Shown one piece after another: positions 20,720 through 31,995 of a DNA stretch of 64,000 bases. Below the pieces are notes generated by a model. That model was not told where the DNA came from. It did not search any database and was given only the letters and a program-made list of their open reading frames with translations. Both the position numbers and the translations under genes were made by a program. Position 1 is the stretch's first letter. Each line of letters starts with the position of its first letter. This stretch comes from Phymatolithon calcareum (Eukaryota > Rhodophyta > Florideophyceae > Hapalidiales), in assembly GCA_977006965.1 (NCBI GenBank), contig OZ345382.1:62001-126000 (forward strand), read 5' to 3'.

Positions 20720-22401
20720 GTCTTGGCCTCGTTGCTGAGTAGTCTTCCCGATATTTGAGATACCCTTCGAGCATCTGTACTGTCGAGTTTCTTATTCACT
20801 TGTTCCGTAGAGCTCCAAGATTAGGATCCGTAAAGGGTGGTTGACACCACAGAAGAGCTAAAAAGTCGGAGGCGTAAACGATTCGACAATATTCTACGCG
20901 TAAAAATGCTCTCAAGATCTTGAAAATGAAACCAGGCCACTATGAGCAGGTAGTTGAATAGGACTAGGCGGTCTATATTTGCATACTCTGCCCCAAGACT
21001 GGCCAAGTTCACGTGCGTTTGGCTCGATCCATGAACTATCTCTCTTCACATTTCTCAGAAGTCTTGATAATGATTTTATACCATTGACACGACACACATG
21101 TGTGGTACAAGACTAGAAAGTCATGTATGTCTTTCCAGCCTTGTTGTAGTATGTTGACACCAAGGAGCGTGTTTGTCCATTGCAAGTCAATGATTTGATA
21201 GTACTTCACTTTTTTCTTGTTTCGAGGTCACCGAGCCACTCAGTGCGTTCTTAGTACTTCATGCAAACTTCGCCAAGGCAGATGTCTGCTGCACCATGGT
21301 ACTGAGCTGCTTATTTATTAATCTGTGGTCCGGCGGCTATGATAGACGCCTTGACACTTCTGTCCGTTGCTGCCAACGTCTTTCTTTGCGTGCGCTCGGC
21401 GCGCGTATGATACAGAACGAAACGGAGCAGTGCATGGGTTCACAGCGTGTACAGTACTGACCGGTGCCACATAAAATGAAATTCGTTGAATTTGAGAGCA
21501 ATCAAAAATCCGTAGGGGGCACTGGTTGACTATCCTACTACGTATCATAAGAACATAGAATTATCTGATTACTAGTCATCAGATTATTGTGATCCAATCA
21601 TCAATACTGTAAATTGCAAAAAGTCTGAGCTCGTCAAAAATGTAAATGGCCTTGATTGGTCACTTTATGAAATGAGTACCTGATGGCTGGCTATTTTGCT
21701 AATTTGTAAAATATGACCAATTGAGCAAAAAAGGTTAACCTTTTCCTCGAGAGTTGCTGGCTTGATAGCTGTTGATTAGAACCTCGTGATGATACAGTAT
21801 TTTCATCATCAAACTATGGCAAGTCAATACTGTAACCTGTCTAGCCCGGTAAATTACTATTCTGTATTGTACTGCATTGTATGAAGGAAAGAAACGAGAG
21901 GACAACGGACAGTAGCCGGAGAATTGTCAACATCAGCATTTTCAAAGAGTATATAATTTTGAAACAAATTCAATGGGTAGAATTCAGCTGGCGTCAGTTG
22001 TTAACCCCGATCAGTCCGTTTCAAGCGTCGACGCCGGTGCTTGTGTACGTTTCCAATCAATCGACTGTACGTATCATTCTCCAGTATCATACTCTGCCTC
22101 GAGATCCCATAATTCCCGCGCGCCCCTCCATCTGTGTCCATCCTCTTCGTCGCTCAAACAAACCCATCATGTCGCCTGCTCCGTGTTCAACTTCCTTCCC
22201 GAATGCTCTTTACCAGTGCCGACTGCTCGAACTCTTAACCCGACCAACGCAACGGGCAAATCTACCCATTTCAGCCCTGCGAAGGGAAGATAAGCAACAC
22301 CTCGCTCCCTCGTGAGCCGTCTTGTCCCCGCCTTGTCGCGGAGGGAAACCAGCCCTCGCACCGCCAATTCCCATTATTCACAGATCGTTCACACCGTCAC
22401 C
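20720..22401. other. Intergenic, no supported gene
   Basis: Short frames only. It contains GTACAGTACTG and related TACAGTA words, and a weak TATA-like ATATAATTTT near 21951. Plus-strand frames at 21881-22315 overlap the leader of the next gene and show no family. Confidence 0.5.
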
Positions 22402-24543
22402 ATGAAGTCTCATTGCGTTGCAACATTCGTCGTTGCCGTCGCTCTACTCGCCATTGCCAATGCACGCATACTACGGACTGAGGGAGGCCGATGGGATGTT
22501 CACGAGTTTTGGTTCCGCGGTCCAGTTCTCTCCGAGACTGGCAATCCAAATCCCTTCACTGACTACCGAATGGATGTCAGATTCACACATCGTAGTTCCG
22601 GTGTTCGTGTAGACGTACCCGGCTTTTTCGCCGCCGATGGTCGTGCCGCACACACCAGCGCAACCTCCGGTCGCATCTGGATTGTCCGATTCACTCCGTC
22701 CCGGACGGGTGTTTGGACTTTCCGTGTTTCGTTCCTTCGCGCGCGCTATGTCGCTGTAACCGGGAAAGGACATGGGGTGGTGTTCAATGCGCAATCCGGA
22801 CAGTTTAAGGTCAAGGAACAGAAGAAAGCAAAAGCACCAGATCTTCGCACCAAGGGCCGCTTACAGTACGTCGGACAGAGGTATTTCCGCTTTGCGAATG
22901 GCGAGTATAAGCTCAAACTCGGGACCAATACACCGGTACGTGTGGCAAATGCGCATGCGTTTTACGTCACATTTCAGTTTTAACGGAAATGTTGCCAGTC
23001 ACATGTTTTCCTAACGTTTCTTATTTCTTTCGCGACTCATTGTTTTGCATACATCACGTTTGCTCCGATTTCCTTCCTGTACATTTTCCCATGCGCACAG
23101 GAAAACTTGCTCGGCTACACAGATTTTGATAAGGAGACGAAAACGGCACGGCACAACTTCTCCAACCATGTCAAAGATTGGAAAGCCGGCGATCCAACAT
23201 GGGGCAAAGCGAAGCGCGGCAAGGGTATCATTGGCGCCATCAACTATCTCCATTCCCAGAAGGTCAATTCCCTCTTCGCTATGCTTATGACCGTCAAGGG
23301 TGACAGTCGCGGAGACGCTCACCCCTGGATCGCAAAGAACAAAATGGATCGTTTCGATGTCTCCAAACTCGAGCAATGGCAAATTGTATTCGGTCACGCC
23401 GCCAAGAAAGGCCTCACCCTCAACCTCGCCTTTCTCGAAACCGAGAATGAAGCCATATTCGAGCACGCCAGCGGACAATCGCGCACACGTGGCTTCGCAA
23501 ACGCACGCAAACTCTTCTACCGAGAGATGATCGCCCGTTTTGCGCACAACATAGGTTTCACAATGACTCTCGGCGAGGAGAACGGTTGGTCGGAGGGCGT
23601 TAAAAATGGCGGCGGTCATCCATGGGGCGAGGGTAACACCGACATTCAGCGTGCCGAGTTCACATACTACCTGCGCGAAGTTGACCCTTATGACTCCCCC
23701 ATTCTTGTACATACTTTCCCGCCCAACAAAACCAAAGTGTACGACCCCCTGCTGTCCGGAATATCTCGCGCCCGTGTCGAGTCCGCCTCGCTACAAATGG
23801 GACGCGTGAAATCGGTATATTGGGAAACGCGCGAATGGCTCGCACGCTCAGTCCGTGCAGGAAGACCATGGGTGGTCACAGCAGATGAGTTTGGCGGCGG
23901 TTCTCGAAAGGGCTTCTGCGGTGTACCGCTCAACTCGTACGGATTCTTCCCCGACTCATATCGCGCTCAACTTGCATGGGCGAATCTGCTTGCAGGCGGT
24001 GGTGGAATGGAACTCTTCTCCTGTCGTGTTGATCAATCTTTGGACGATTTCCGGGAATTGCATAATGCATGGGGCGAGTTCTCCCGCCCCATCACTCTTT
24101 TTGAAAAGCACGGACTGCCATTCTGGGCGATGAACAATGACGATAGTCTAATAGTCGCACCGCGGGCCAAAGGTCCGCGCGAATGGTTGTACTGTCTCGC
24201 GAAGCGTGGCGAGGTGTACGTTTTGTACGTTGGCGGTGATGTCGTGAGTCCACTCATCAATCTCGGTGCATACCCGAAGACGAAGTTCTATGTGCGGTGG
24301 TTCAGCCCGCGTAGAGGACACCGCGACGACCTGCAAGTTGGGTCACAATCGTCTATCCTTGGACGACAGTGGAGAGCGGGTTTCGGGAAGCCACCCGGGG
24401 GCAGAAGGCCCGGAGATGACTGGGTCATTGTCGTCATGCGCACAGGTGTTATAGATCGGAGAGCAAGGATATTGGAGGTTGTTTCGCCGCGCGACCTCAT
24501 ACCTGGAGCACTGACTCTTGGGAGAGATGAGACTTGGGCATGA
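22402..24543 (+). CDS. Secreted DUF5060/DUF4038-type glycosidase-like protein (spliced)
   Basis: CDS join 22402-22935, 23101-24543; 658 residues. The N-terminus MKSHCVATFVVAVALLAIANA is a signal peptide. Exon 1 encodes a beta-sandwich of DUF5060 type (WDVHEFWFRGP ... GVWTFRVSF) and ends LKLGTNTP. Exon 2 resumes ENLLGYTDFD, so the junction restores the family-typical xSPENxLxYxDFD block. The central part (IGAINYLHSQKVNSLFAML ... GEENGWSEG) fits the DUF4038 TIM-barrel class that includes apiosidase-like GH140 relatives. The C-terminus resembles the putative collagen-binding domain paired with these enzymes. In a red alga a role on cell-wall glycans is a reasonable guess. The substrate cannot be read from the sequence. 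Confidence 0.85.
22936..23100 (+). other. Intron (165 bp)
   Basis: GTACGTGTGG donor and GCGCACAG acceptor, phase 0. Without splicing the frame stops at 22983. With splicing the conserved TP-ENLLGY junction forms exactly. Confidence 0.9.
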
Positions 24544-26768
24544 TAAGTTGGGAGATTATTCTCCGTGTAGATCAATTGGATTCATCTTTAGCACGTTCCC
24601 GTTGCATCATCAAGTCACTGTATTTTCTAATCCTTCTTATCACGTTTTCTTTGCAATTTCTCCCGCATTTCGTCATTTTTCACTGTTTAATCTTCGGAGC
24701 AGACATAAAGCACTAGAACAAAGCTTGTCGAATACTCTGAGCCAAAGTTGACATTTGCTTCCCCGGTTGGTAAATTTTTGGACGAAGGTAAGATGCATAG
24801 ACTGTGATCAGGATGATGATGAATCTGCCTTCCCAAATGAGGCTCACAAAGCTGTGCTTTATGGCTGAATATGTTCTACTTACGGCAGGGCGTTATTCAT
24901 GCTAGCTGATTAGGAAAGCAATCCTCTGCCTGCCGCTCGAAATACGATTCGATTCCATCGGCAGCAAGCGTACTGTAGTGGTTCCACGATCTTAAGTATC
25001 CAAACGTGGTAACCCCAATGTGGCCATCCTTAGGGATGGATGCAACACGACACAATTTCGTACAGTACGACCCAATGTGTGCAAAGTATGTACAGTAACT
25101 CTGGTTGCAAAGAAGCTGTCGAAAAACTGATTTTACTTTGTGGTGGACGTTCCGTCTTCAAACGCATGTTCATGGTAGAATGGGTACAAAAACCATTGAA
25201 GAGCTATGCCGTGAGAGACCCTAACCATACTCAAATTGTTGAACAATAAGAAGCAGTTGCAGAACAGCTTTCAGCACTCACCTTCCGAGTGAGCCATCCT
25301 TCAGCAAGAAAGAAAAAGAGTTATGTTTATTTTTAAAAACACCACTGTCTTACGACTACACGGGCAAGGAATCCTCAGGCGCTACTCACAATAAGGTAGC
25401 TCTTCTCTTTTGGTTGGTCCACTGACGGAGCCCCCCAGCATCTACTCTCTTTTTTTGAAAAGTCTTAATAGATATAAAGAGCGTATCATGTGTGCAATAG
25501 TTGTACTGTTCCAACCAGCATTGGTCTACATAATCGCGGACCAGGGTCGGTAATAGGGTTGTACTCGACGGACGTCTAAAGAGGCAAGGAGTTGAGTCAG
25601 CACACAATCCATCAGGGGGAAATTGTAAGCTTTTATTTTAGAAGCCCTCAGCCAGTGGTCACAGACACCAGAGCAGCTTCCCGTGTACACGGTCTCTTTC
25701 CTAAGAAGATGGTATCACTTTCATCTCCTCCGTCATTATTTTCTCCGACTCTAACAATTTGTCCATTGGCTGTATTGTTTCTTCCTCCTTTTTTTATTCC
25801 ATTTTGGTTGCGTGAGATTCCGTTGCACTGTCCCGAGGCTGTTTTCCTCAGTCTTGCCGAAATGTTCAATACATGACGAGGGGCTCCGAGGGGAAAAGCG
25901 GGCTAAAAACCATTGCGCTCCTAGAAGCACAATTCATCAACCAAGCTGCACTAGCTGTTAGTCTCATCAGAATTGTTTAATGATGGCTCCAAAGAATTGG
26001 GTGTTGTGACGTGCATCTCCGTAAAGGTGACTTGATCAGAGCAGGGGATAGCTAAATTATCCCCTGCTCAGAGTGGGCTTCGTGTGTTCAAGTGGTTGAC
26101 TCTCCTGCCTTCGACAAAATTCTCCACGTGTAGCTAAGGTGTCCCATAAATACCGAATCCACACTACGTTGCAACGTGCCCTACGGACACGACATTTTCA
26201 AAATTTTATTCATGATCATGAACTGTCATTTTTATGCAGGGCCGTTGGTTGTGCTCGAAAGGGCAGGCACAGTGCGAAATAACAGTACCCGGACATCTCC
26301 AAAGGCCGAGCGCATTGACGCTGTTCTACGCGGCTACGTTTTCTGGCCATCCTCAATCATGGATGGCGACAATGTGCTCCCTCGGAGCTTCTCGTGACCC
26401 CGGGTCTATTTCATGCATCCTGTTTGGTTTGACTTACCAGGAGCCTTACAATGCGAGCCAAAGATGCACATCAACCACTTCGACAAAATGACAGAGTCTC
26501 TTGTTTGTAAACGACATTGAAGAACTATTGTACATCAGGTATGCAGCATTGATGGGAAATCTGAAAACGATCTGCTGCTCAGACTGACCCAAGCCAAGAT
26601 CAGGAAAGACCATATACAGTACTGAGAGTACAAAGACATTGCAAACGCATTCAAGACACGAGGCTGGCTCATCATTGTCGAAAGCGCTTTCTCTGCTTGC
26701 TGTTGTCGTGCATTCCGTTTACTCGAAATTGCCTCAATATCCTAGCTCCGCCCGCCACTGCTGCTGCT
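24544..26768. other. Intergenic, 2.2 kb, no supported gene
   Basis: Only sub-100-codon frames. Several GTACAGTA/TACAGTACTG words occur (about 25056, 25092, 26612). One strong hairpin lies at 26039-26069. Confidence 0.55.
26039..26069. repeat. Perfect 12-bp hairpin
   Basis: GAGCAGGGGATA and its reverse complement TATCCCCTGCTC are separated by 7 bp. There is no T-run, so it is not a simple terminator; function unknown. Confidence 0.75.
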
Positions 26769-28393
26769 CTAGCTCCCGAATCCCAATTGATTGCCATACG
26801 CTGCATACTGCATCGGTCTCACGTTAGGATGCTATCCGACCGACCGACCGCAAAAAGCACACCGCATCCCAATCAAAAGCAAAAACAAACACGTCAGCTA
26901 CTCTTCAAATTGCTGCCGCTTCGCCATTGCCGTCATGTCGAAAAAGAAGGAAAAACACGTACCGGTACGGCAGTAAACTGCTCAAATTTAGGCTCCATAG
27001 TATGTCCAAACAGGATATACGCGCCCTTATTTCCCATCTGATCACAATAATTAGGGGCGGAGAAAATGGTGATGAGTCGCCCATCCGCGCCAACCTCATA
27101 CCCTTCCTCCTTCATTTCGTGGCTGCGCACGATAATATCAAGCCCGTTCGCGTCGAGAAAGCGGTGTGTGACATCGGGACCGAATGCGACACCAATACCT
27201 CGTTTCGACATTCCCCATCCCGGCGCCTCCTGTGGGTCACTCCACAGCATCTCTGCCATGAGGCCCGAGTCAGGTTCCGTGCGTCGGTTAATCTCTTGCA
27301 GTTCCTTCAAGGTGACACCATCACGCGAGAATAATCCGCCGTGCACGATAAACGCCTTTCGTCCATCCACGGCACCGGTAGCCTTTCCGTCTAAAACATA
27401 AGCCAAAGGCAGACTCTGGAAGAATTCCGAAAAGAGCTGGAAAACGGTATTGGTATACTTTGCGCGCACCTCGCCTTCAAAACCATATATCTTGTTCATG
27501 TTTTGAGACTCGTGATTTCCGCGCGTGAGATGAATGCTTTCGGGGGACCAAACTTTAATGGCCAGGAGGGTGAGAATGACCTCGACGCTGAAAGATCCGC
27601 GGTCGACGAAATCTCCGTTGAAGACGTACGGGTTACTGGGGGAGGGAAGTCCGTTTTTCTCAAAAATGGCATTGGAAAGATCGTAGTATTGTCCGTGAAC
27701 ATCACCGCAGACGGTAATCTTATCACCGGGGTTCACCGGGATTTCAACGATGTTTGGAAGTGAATCCATGATTTGCTTAGCGGCAAGTACAACCATGATG
27801 GCATATTTGATGTGTAATTTCTTCTGCACCTTGAATCGCGCCATCATCTGTTTAACAAAGTCTTCAGTAATGACACCGTCATCGGCGATACGCGGCCCGT
27901 CGTAAGTGTCATCGACAGTATAAGTCGACAGATCGATAGTGTCAGATATATGAACGCGTAGTGAGTCGCTCTGAATAGCCTTCGCAAACGCGGTTTCGCG
28001 GATACGTTTTTCGCATTCCGCAAGATTGCGTTTGGCATCAGCGTCTGCAGGAAAGCGTTTAGCAAGTAAGGCAAAGTCCTTCCGTGCAATCTTATACTTT
28101 CCGAGTGCAAATGCGGCACTACCGCGACGGTAATAAGCCTTGAAGTAGGACGGATTGCGGGTGAGTGAGAGGGTGGCATCTTCTATAGCCGCTGCATACA
28201 TTTCAAGTTTCAAACGCGCATTTGCCCGATTACCAAGTAACACTGCAGCGGCCGAATCACGGTCCTTTCCGCTGCATTCCGAGTCATTAGGAAGACAGTT
28301 TAGTGCCTCCGAGTAGAGCCCATCAGCGAGAGAATACTTGCCTGCGCGGAAGGCATTGTTAGCGCGCTCCTTGAGCTCTGCGGCTCCGCCCAT
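26769..28393 (-). CDS. PPP5C-like: Serine/threonine protein phosphatase 5 (TPR-PPP)
   Basis: CDS complement(join 26769-26831, 26963-28393); 497 residues, the usual PP5 length. The ATG at 28393 (MGGAAELKERANNAFR) starts the first TPR. The upstream frame is open but lacks homology. Three TPR units (residues ~3-120) bind Hsp90 in known PP5s and autoinhibit the enzyme. The catalytic domain has all PPP metal motifs: GDVHGQ, GDFVDRG, RGNHES, HGGLFSRDG and SAPNYCD. The unspliced frame ends wrongly after FEQFTAVP. Removing a 131-bp GT-AG intron (26832-26962) adds HPNVRPMQYAAYGNQLGFGS, restoring the family C-terminal AVPHPNVRPM block. Cytosolic/nuclear phosphatase in Hsp90-linked signalling. Confidence 0.95.
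26832..26962 (-). other. Intron (131 bp) before PP5 terminal mini-exon
   Basis: Donor CCG|GTACGTGT and acceptor GGATAG|CATCC, phase 0. It leaves a 63-bp last exon of 20 codons plus TAG. Confidence 0.9.
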
Positions 28394-29066
28394 GTTCGTG
28401 AGCGGGCTGCACGTCGAGGTCGTTCTGCCGTCGACGGTGGTGCCGGAATATGGCAACAAAGAGTGCACTGTGGGCATCGTCGACGATCCTGGTGTATTCG
28501 TGCGGCGGAAGTGGATGACGAGAGGGGCAGGCAGTGTCATATCATATGATGCGGGCGAGGTGAAATCTACTTTTTGATAATTTTTATTTAGCAGCCCTTC
28601 AGGGCTCACCCGGTCCAACGGTGCGGAACTAAATTACAGTAAAGTAAAATTCGTCGTGAAGATCAAATCAACAGACAGATTTCCTGTGCACAGTACTGTA
28701 TCATAATGTGAAAACTACAGCTGAGAAAAGTTTGTATGTGCAGAAAATAGCATATGATTGGTTAAAATGAAATGCTCTATAACAGCATCCAATCGTACGC
28801 CGATTTATCAACAGCATGCAAATTTTCATCTGCATGCATGCAGGTGCAAACCGGTGAGTGCTTATGACAATTGTGCATCCGTTTGTCAAAAAAAAGGTCG
28901 AAATTATTATCATACTGTATCCTATGAGTGGCTACTCGTGACAACATTCCCGCACGGGACACATCGCACATCCACGGCAATGCGGAACAACCTGTGCACA
29001 TACAGTATGATACTGTTCTGTCCTTCAAGATGCCTCTCGGAAGCGATCTCTGGTAGAGATGCTCTA
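28394..29066. other. Intergenic between PP5 and PHD gene
   Basis: No supported frame beyond the PP5 5' extension. Contains ACAGTACTGTAT (about 28692) and CATACAGTATGATACTGTT (about 29002). Confidence 0.5.
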
Positions 29067-31733
29067 TTAGGCGTGGGTCCTCGCCCCACCCCCAGTTCCC
29101 GAGGTGCCGCCCTGCCCGGCAAAGGCGTTGGAGACAGGAAGGCGACTGGCCCGCACCGGATCTCCGATTACCTCCTTGCCGTTCGGAACAATCCTCTGCT
29201 CGAAAGCGGCACCTTTCACAGGCGCCACGGGAACAGGAGTTGCGGACAAGCGCGAGTTGTCAGATGTGAGTGCTGCCCTCTGGAGGCCGACCGTCGGCGC
29301 TTGTTGTATCATCTGCGGCAATTGCGCCCTCTGCATCACCAACTGAGGTTGATTCATTCGCATCTGTCCTGTCTGAAAATGCTGGGGAACACCTGTGCCA
29401 ACCTGCCGGGGAGGGTGCACCACTGCACCCATTTGCTGCACCCGACTCTGTGTCGCCTGAGAATACTGCTGGCATGGTGCTGTTGCTGCTTGGGGTGCCT
29501 GTTGTCGCACCCAAGGTAGCTGCTGACGTTGCGGAATCATTCCAGACATCGGCTGCATTGATTGATTCGCCGTCTGCTGATTCTGGCGATGTACACCATA
29601 AGCCCGTTGCAAGTGCGGCCGTGCCACTGGCCGTGCCACTGGCCGCACCTGCGCCAATGATAATGGCTGCTGCATGTTTTCCCGCTGTTGCGCATGCTGC
29701 GGCGCACGGCCCTGCATCGGCTGTTGCGGATGCGCGTGTTCACCCCCCATTGACGGCGGTAATGCTTTCTCTGGTAGTACACCCGGACGCGGTTGAGTGC
29801 GATGTTCTACGTGTGCCTTGAGCTGTGATTTCTGCTGCACCCGCATGTCAGTAGTTGGCTGTGCCTTACCCGGTTGCTGCGCTTTCTTTTCAGCTTCCGC
29901 GCCAATAATTGCCTGCGCTGCCGGTCTGTTTTGTGCAAGAAACTGCAGTGGCGCCCCTTGAGCAATGTGCACATTCGTCCTTTTGTCGCGCTGACCATGT
30001 CTTTTCTTCCCCAACTTTGCTTGTCTTTCGTCTTCCACCCTCTCCAGTCTTTGCGCCTTGATTTGCCACCGCCTCTCCCCGGCGGGAATGCCCGGCCGCG
30101 GCACACGACCGGGGACTGCGTGAATAGGTTGAGCGACTTTTGCGACCGACGGCTTGACGCTCGGAACCGCTTTTGAAACCTCTCTCACAAATGTAGGGTT
30201 GGGACGTTGTCGTGCGGCCTGTCCTACCTCAACGTTCCGCGCCGCCTTGGTGACCTCGTTAAACGCATGTTTTGCGCTAGGTCCTACTGGAGCAATTTTG
30301 GCAGCAGTAGATGACGTTGGTGATTGTTGCACGCTTTGTGCCTTAGGTCTCGTTTCTGCGTTTGCGACATGGCTCATGGTAGACTGAGCCGGACGTTGTT
30401 TGACGCCCTGAATCAAAGAAGTTGAATTCACAAGTTGTTGAACGATCTTCGGTGGCCGTCCCCTTGGTGCCTTCTGCACCGGCCTTGTCGGGTCAGGCTG
30501 CGGGTTCAGCACCTTCGGTGGTCTTCCTCGCGGTCGTTTTCCCAGGACAGCAGTAGTCTGCGCAGGTGGCGACATATTCCCCTGAACGACATTCCGACCC
30601 GCAGGACCAGCGGCAGCACTACCCCCCGATCCCAACGATACAGCTGCATCACCGATGAGAACGCCATCCTCCATTTTTAATTTCTTGCGCGGCGGAAGAC
30701 CCGCACTTGCAAATTGCCCCAATTTGTTTCTTGAAGGCGACAGAGATCCTTCCCCGATCCCGTTTTCCTCTCGCCTCTTCGGTCTGGGCGGCGATGTGTC
30801 GGTTCGTCCTCGTTTCGCCGCAACCGTCTTGCGCATCTTAGCCCCCACTCCATTTGACGCCGGTACTTTATTCTTACTCCCCTTCGGCCGTCCCCTTCCA
30901 CGAGGTGGCAACGGCGGACGCGGCGGAAAGACAGGTAGTGCTCTCACGGATACTTGCGCTCCAACTCGCACTTCCTTCGCGCCCGGCGTCGACTTGGACG
31001 GCGGAAGCGTGGCAAGCGCAAGCTTATCCGCCTCCTCCACCACACGTGCCAGCGGCGCGTCATCGACCTTCACGCCAGCATCCTTCGCCATCGCCACAGC
31101 CGCACGCACACGAATGGCAGCAGCAAGCGCAGAAGCGACAGGCACTTTCGGCGGATTTCTCGCCCGTTTTCGCGGCGGACGCGACGGCAGCGCTGACACG
31201 CGCACGCCGAGAGATTTGTGGCGCACACGATGCGGCGGCGGCGGGGCTGCGACCGCCGCGGCCGCCGCAACCGCGGAGCGCGCCGCGGTGGCGCGCTGGT
31301 GGCGCAGGAAGTGGTGGCGGCGGTCGCAGCGCGCGCAGAACCACTCGCCCTTCGGCGGTTCGTGCAGCGGCGGATGGAGACAGGTGAGATGGAACGCGCG
31401 GTCGCAGCGCTCGCAAAGTAGCATGGGCTCGGCCTTCGGGGAGAGGCAGGTGCGGCAGAAGCCATACAAGGCGTCGAGTCGCTCGTTCTCGGAGTTCTTT
31501 GGCGTTGGAGGTGGCAGAGATTCGGCGAAGGGTACTTCGGCCATCGATGTGTACGCCTCGATGACAAATGTGCCGACTAAGTACGTCTCCACATCGCCGC
31601 GGGGACCCGCTGCCGCGGTTGCCGCGTCTGGGACATGTGCTGCTGTGGCGCCGGCGGAGGGGGCGGCGCCTGGGGACAGCGCAGGGCTGCTCGAGCTTGC
31701 AGCTGGAGCATGCGGCGGGGGGCCTGGTGCCAT
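29067..31733 (-). CDS. PHD-finger protein with AT-hook-like and Gln-rich regions
   Basis: 888 residues, single frame. An Ala/Pro/Gly-rich start is followed by a PHD finger at about residues 93-136: CRTC...CERC...H-x2-C...WFCARC, the C4HC3 pattern. Beyond it are NLS-like RKRAR and at least three AT-hook-type cores (RGRGRPKGSKNK, RPRGRPPK, APRGRPPK). The last ~350 residues are rich in Gln, Pro and Ala. Such combinations mark chromatin-associated readers of histone H3 tails and AT-rich DNA. The aromatic-cage residues cannot be assigned surely, so the methyl state read is unknown. The coding sequence is strongly GC-rich compared with flanking intergenic DNA. Confidence 0.88.
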   Translation of the reverse strand: MAPGPPPHAPAASSSSPALSPGAAPSAGATAAHVPDAATAAAGPRGDVETYLVGTFVIEAYTSMAEVPFAESLPPPTPKNSENERLDALYGFCRTCLSPKAEPMLLCERCDRAFHLTCLHPPLHEPPKGEWFCARCDRRHHFLRHQRATAARSAVAAAAAVAAPPPPHRVRHKSLGVRVSALPSRPPRKRARNPPKVPVASALAAAIRVRAAVAMAKDAGVKVDDAPLARVVEEADKLALATLPPSKSTPGAKEVRVGAQVSVRALPVFPPRPPLPPRGRGRPKGSKNKVPASNGVGAKMRKTVAAKRGRTDTSPPRPKRREENGIGEGSLSPSRNKLGQFASAGLPPRKKLKMEDGVLIGDAAVSLGSGGSAAAGPAGRNVVQGNMSPPAQTTAVLGKRPRGRPPKVLNPQPDPTRPVQKAPRGRPPKIVQQLVNSTSLIQGVKQRPAQSTMSHVANAETRPKAQSVQQSPTSSTAAKIAPVGPSAKHAFNEVTKAARNVEVGQAARQRPNPTFVREVSKAVPSVKPSVAKVAQPIHAVPGRVPRPGIPAGERRWQIKAQRLERVEDERQAKLGKKRHGQRDKRTNVHIAQGAPLQFLAQNRPAAQAIIGAEAEKKAQQPGKAQPTTDMRVQQKSQLKAHVEHRTQPRPGVLPEKALPPSMGGEHAHPQQPMQGRAPQHAQQRENMQQPLSLAQVRPVARPVARPHLQRAYGVHRQNQQTANQSMQPMSGMIPQRQQLPWVRQQAPQAATAPCQQYSQATQSRVQQMGAVVHPPRQVGTGVPQHFQTGQMRMNQPQLVMQRAQLPQMIQQAPTVGLQRAALTSDNSRLSATPVPVAPVKGAAFEQRIVPNGKEVIGDPVRASRLPVSNAFAGQGGTSGTGGGARTHA

Positions 31734-31995
31734 GGGAGTGGCGCGTGAGCTTCTGGAGGAAAACAGATGTGTGCGAACGAGAGATAAACTTAGTTTTAAT
31801 CAGCTGGTCGAGGAACCGCAAGTGTGCATGACACAATGGAGCGCGCGTGTCATACGCTACACGTTTTTTTATGCCCTACCGGCATCATAAGTCGACAAAA
31901 AACTCTCATGCTCAAGGACACTATCCGCACGATCAGCTGGGGCCGGCCGCCTTCATCGGGCGTCGTCGTTCTCAACAGAATGCCCCGCGCGCCAT

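Noticed and set aside
30655-31890. 411-codon plus-strand frame opposite the PHD-finger gene
   Set aside because: Low-complexity antisense shadow of a GC-rich coding sequence.
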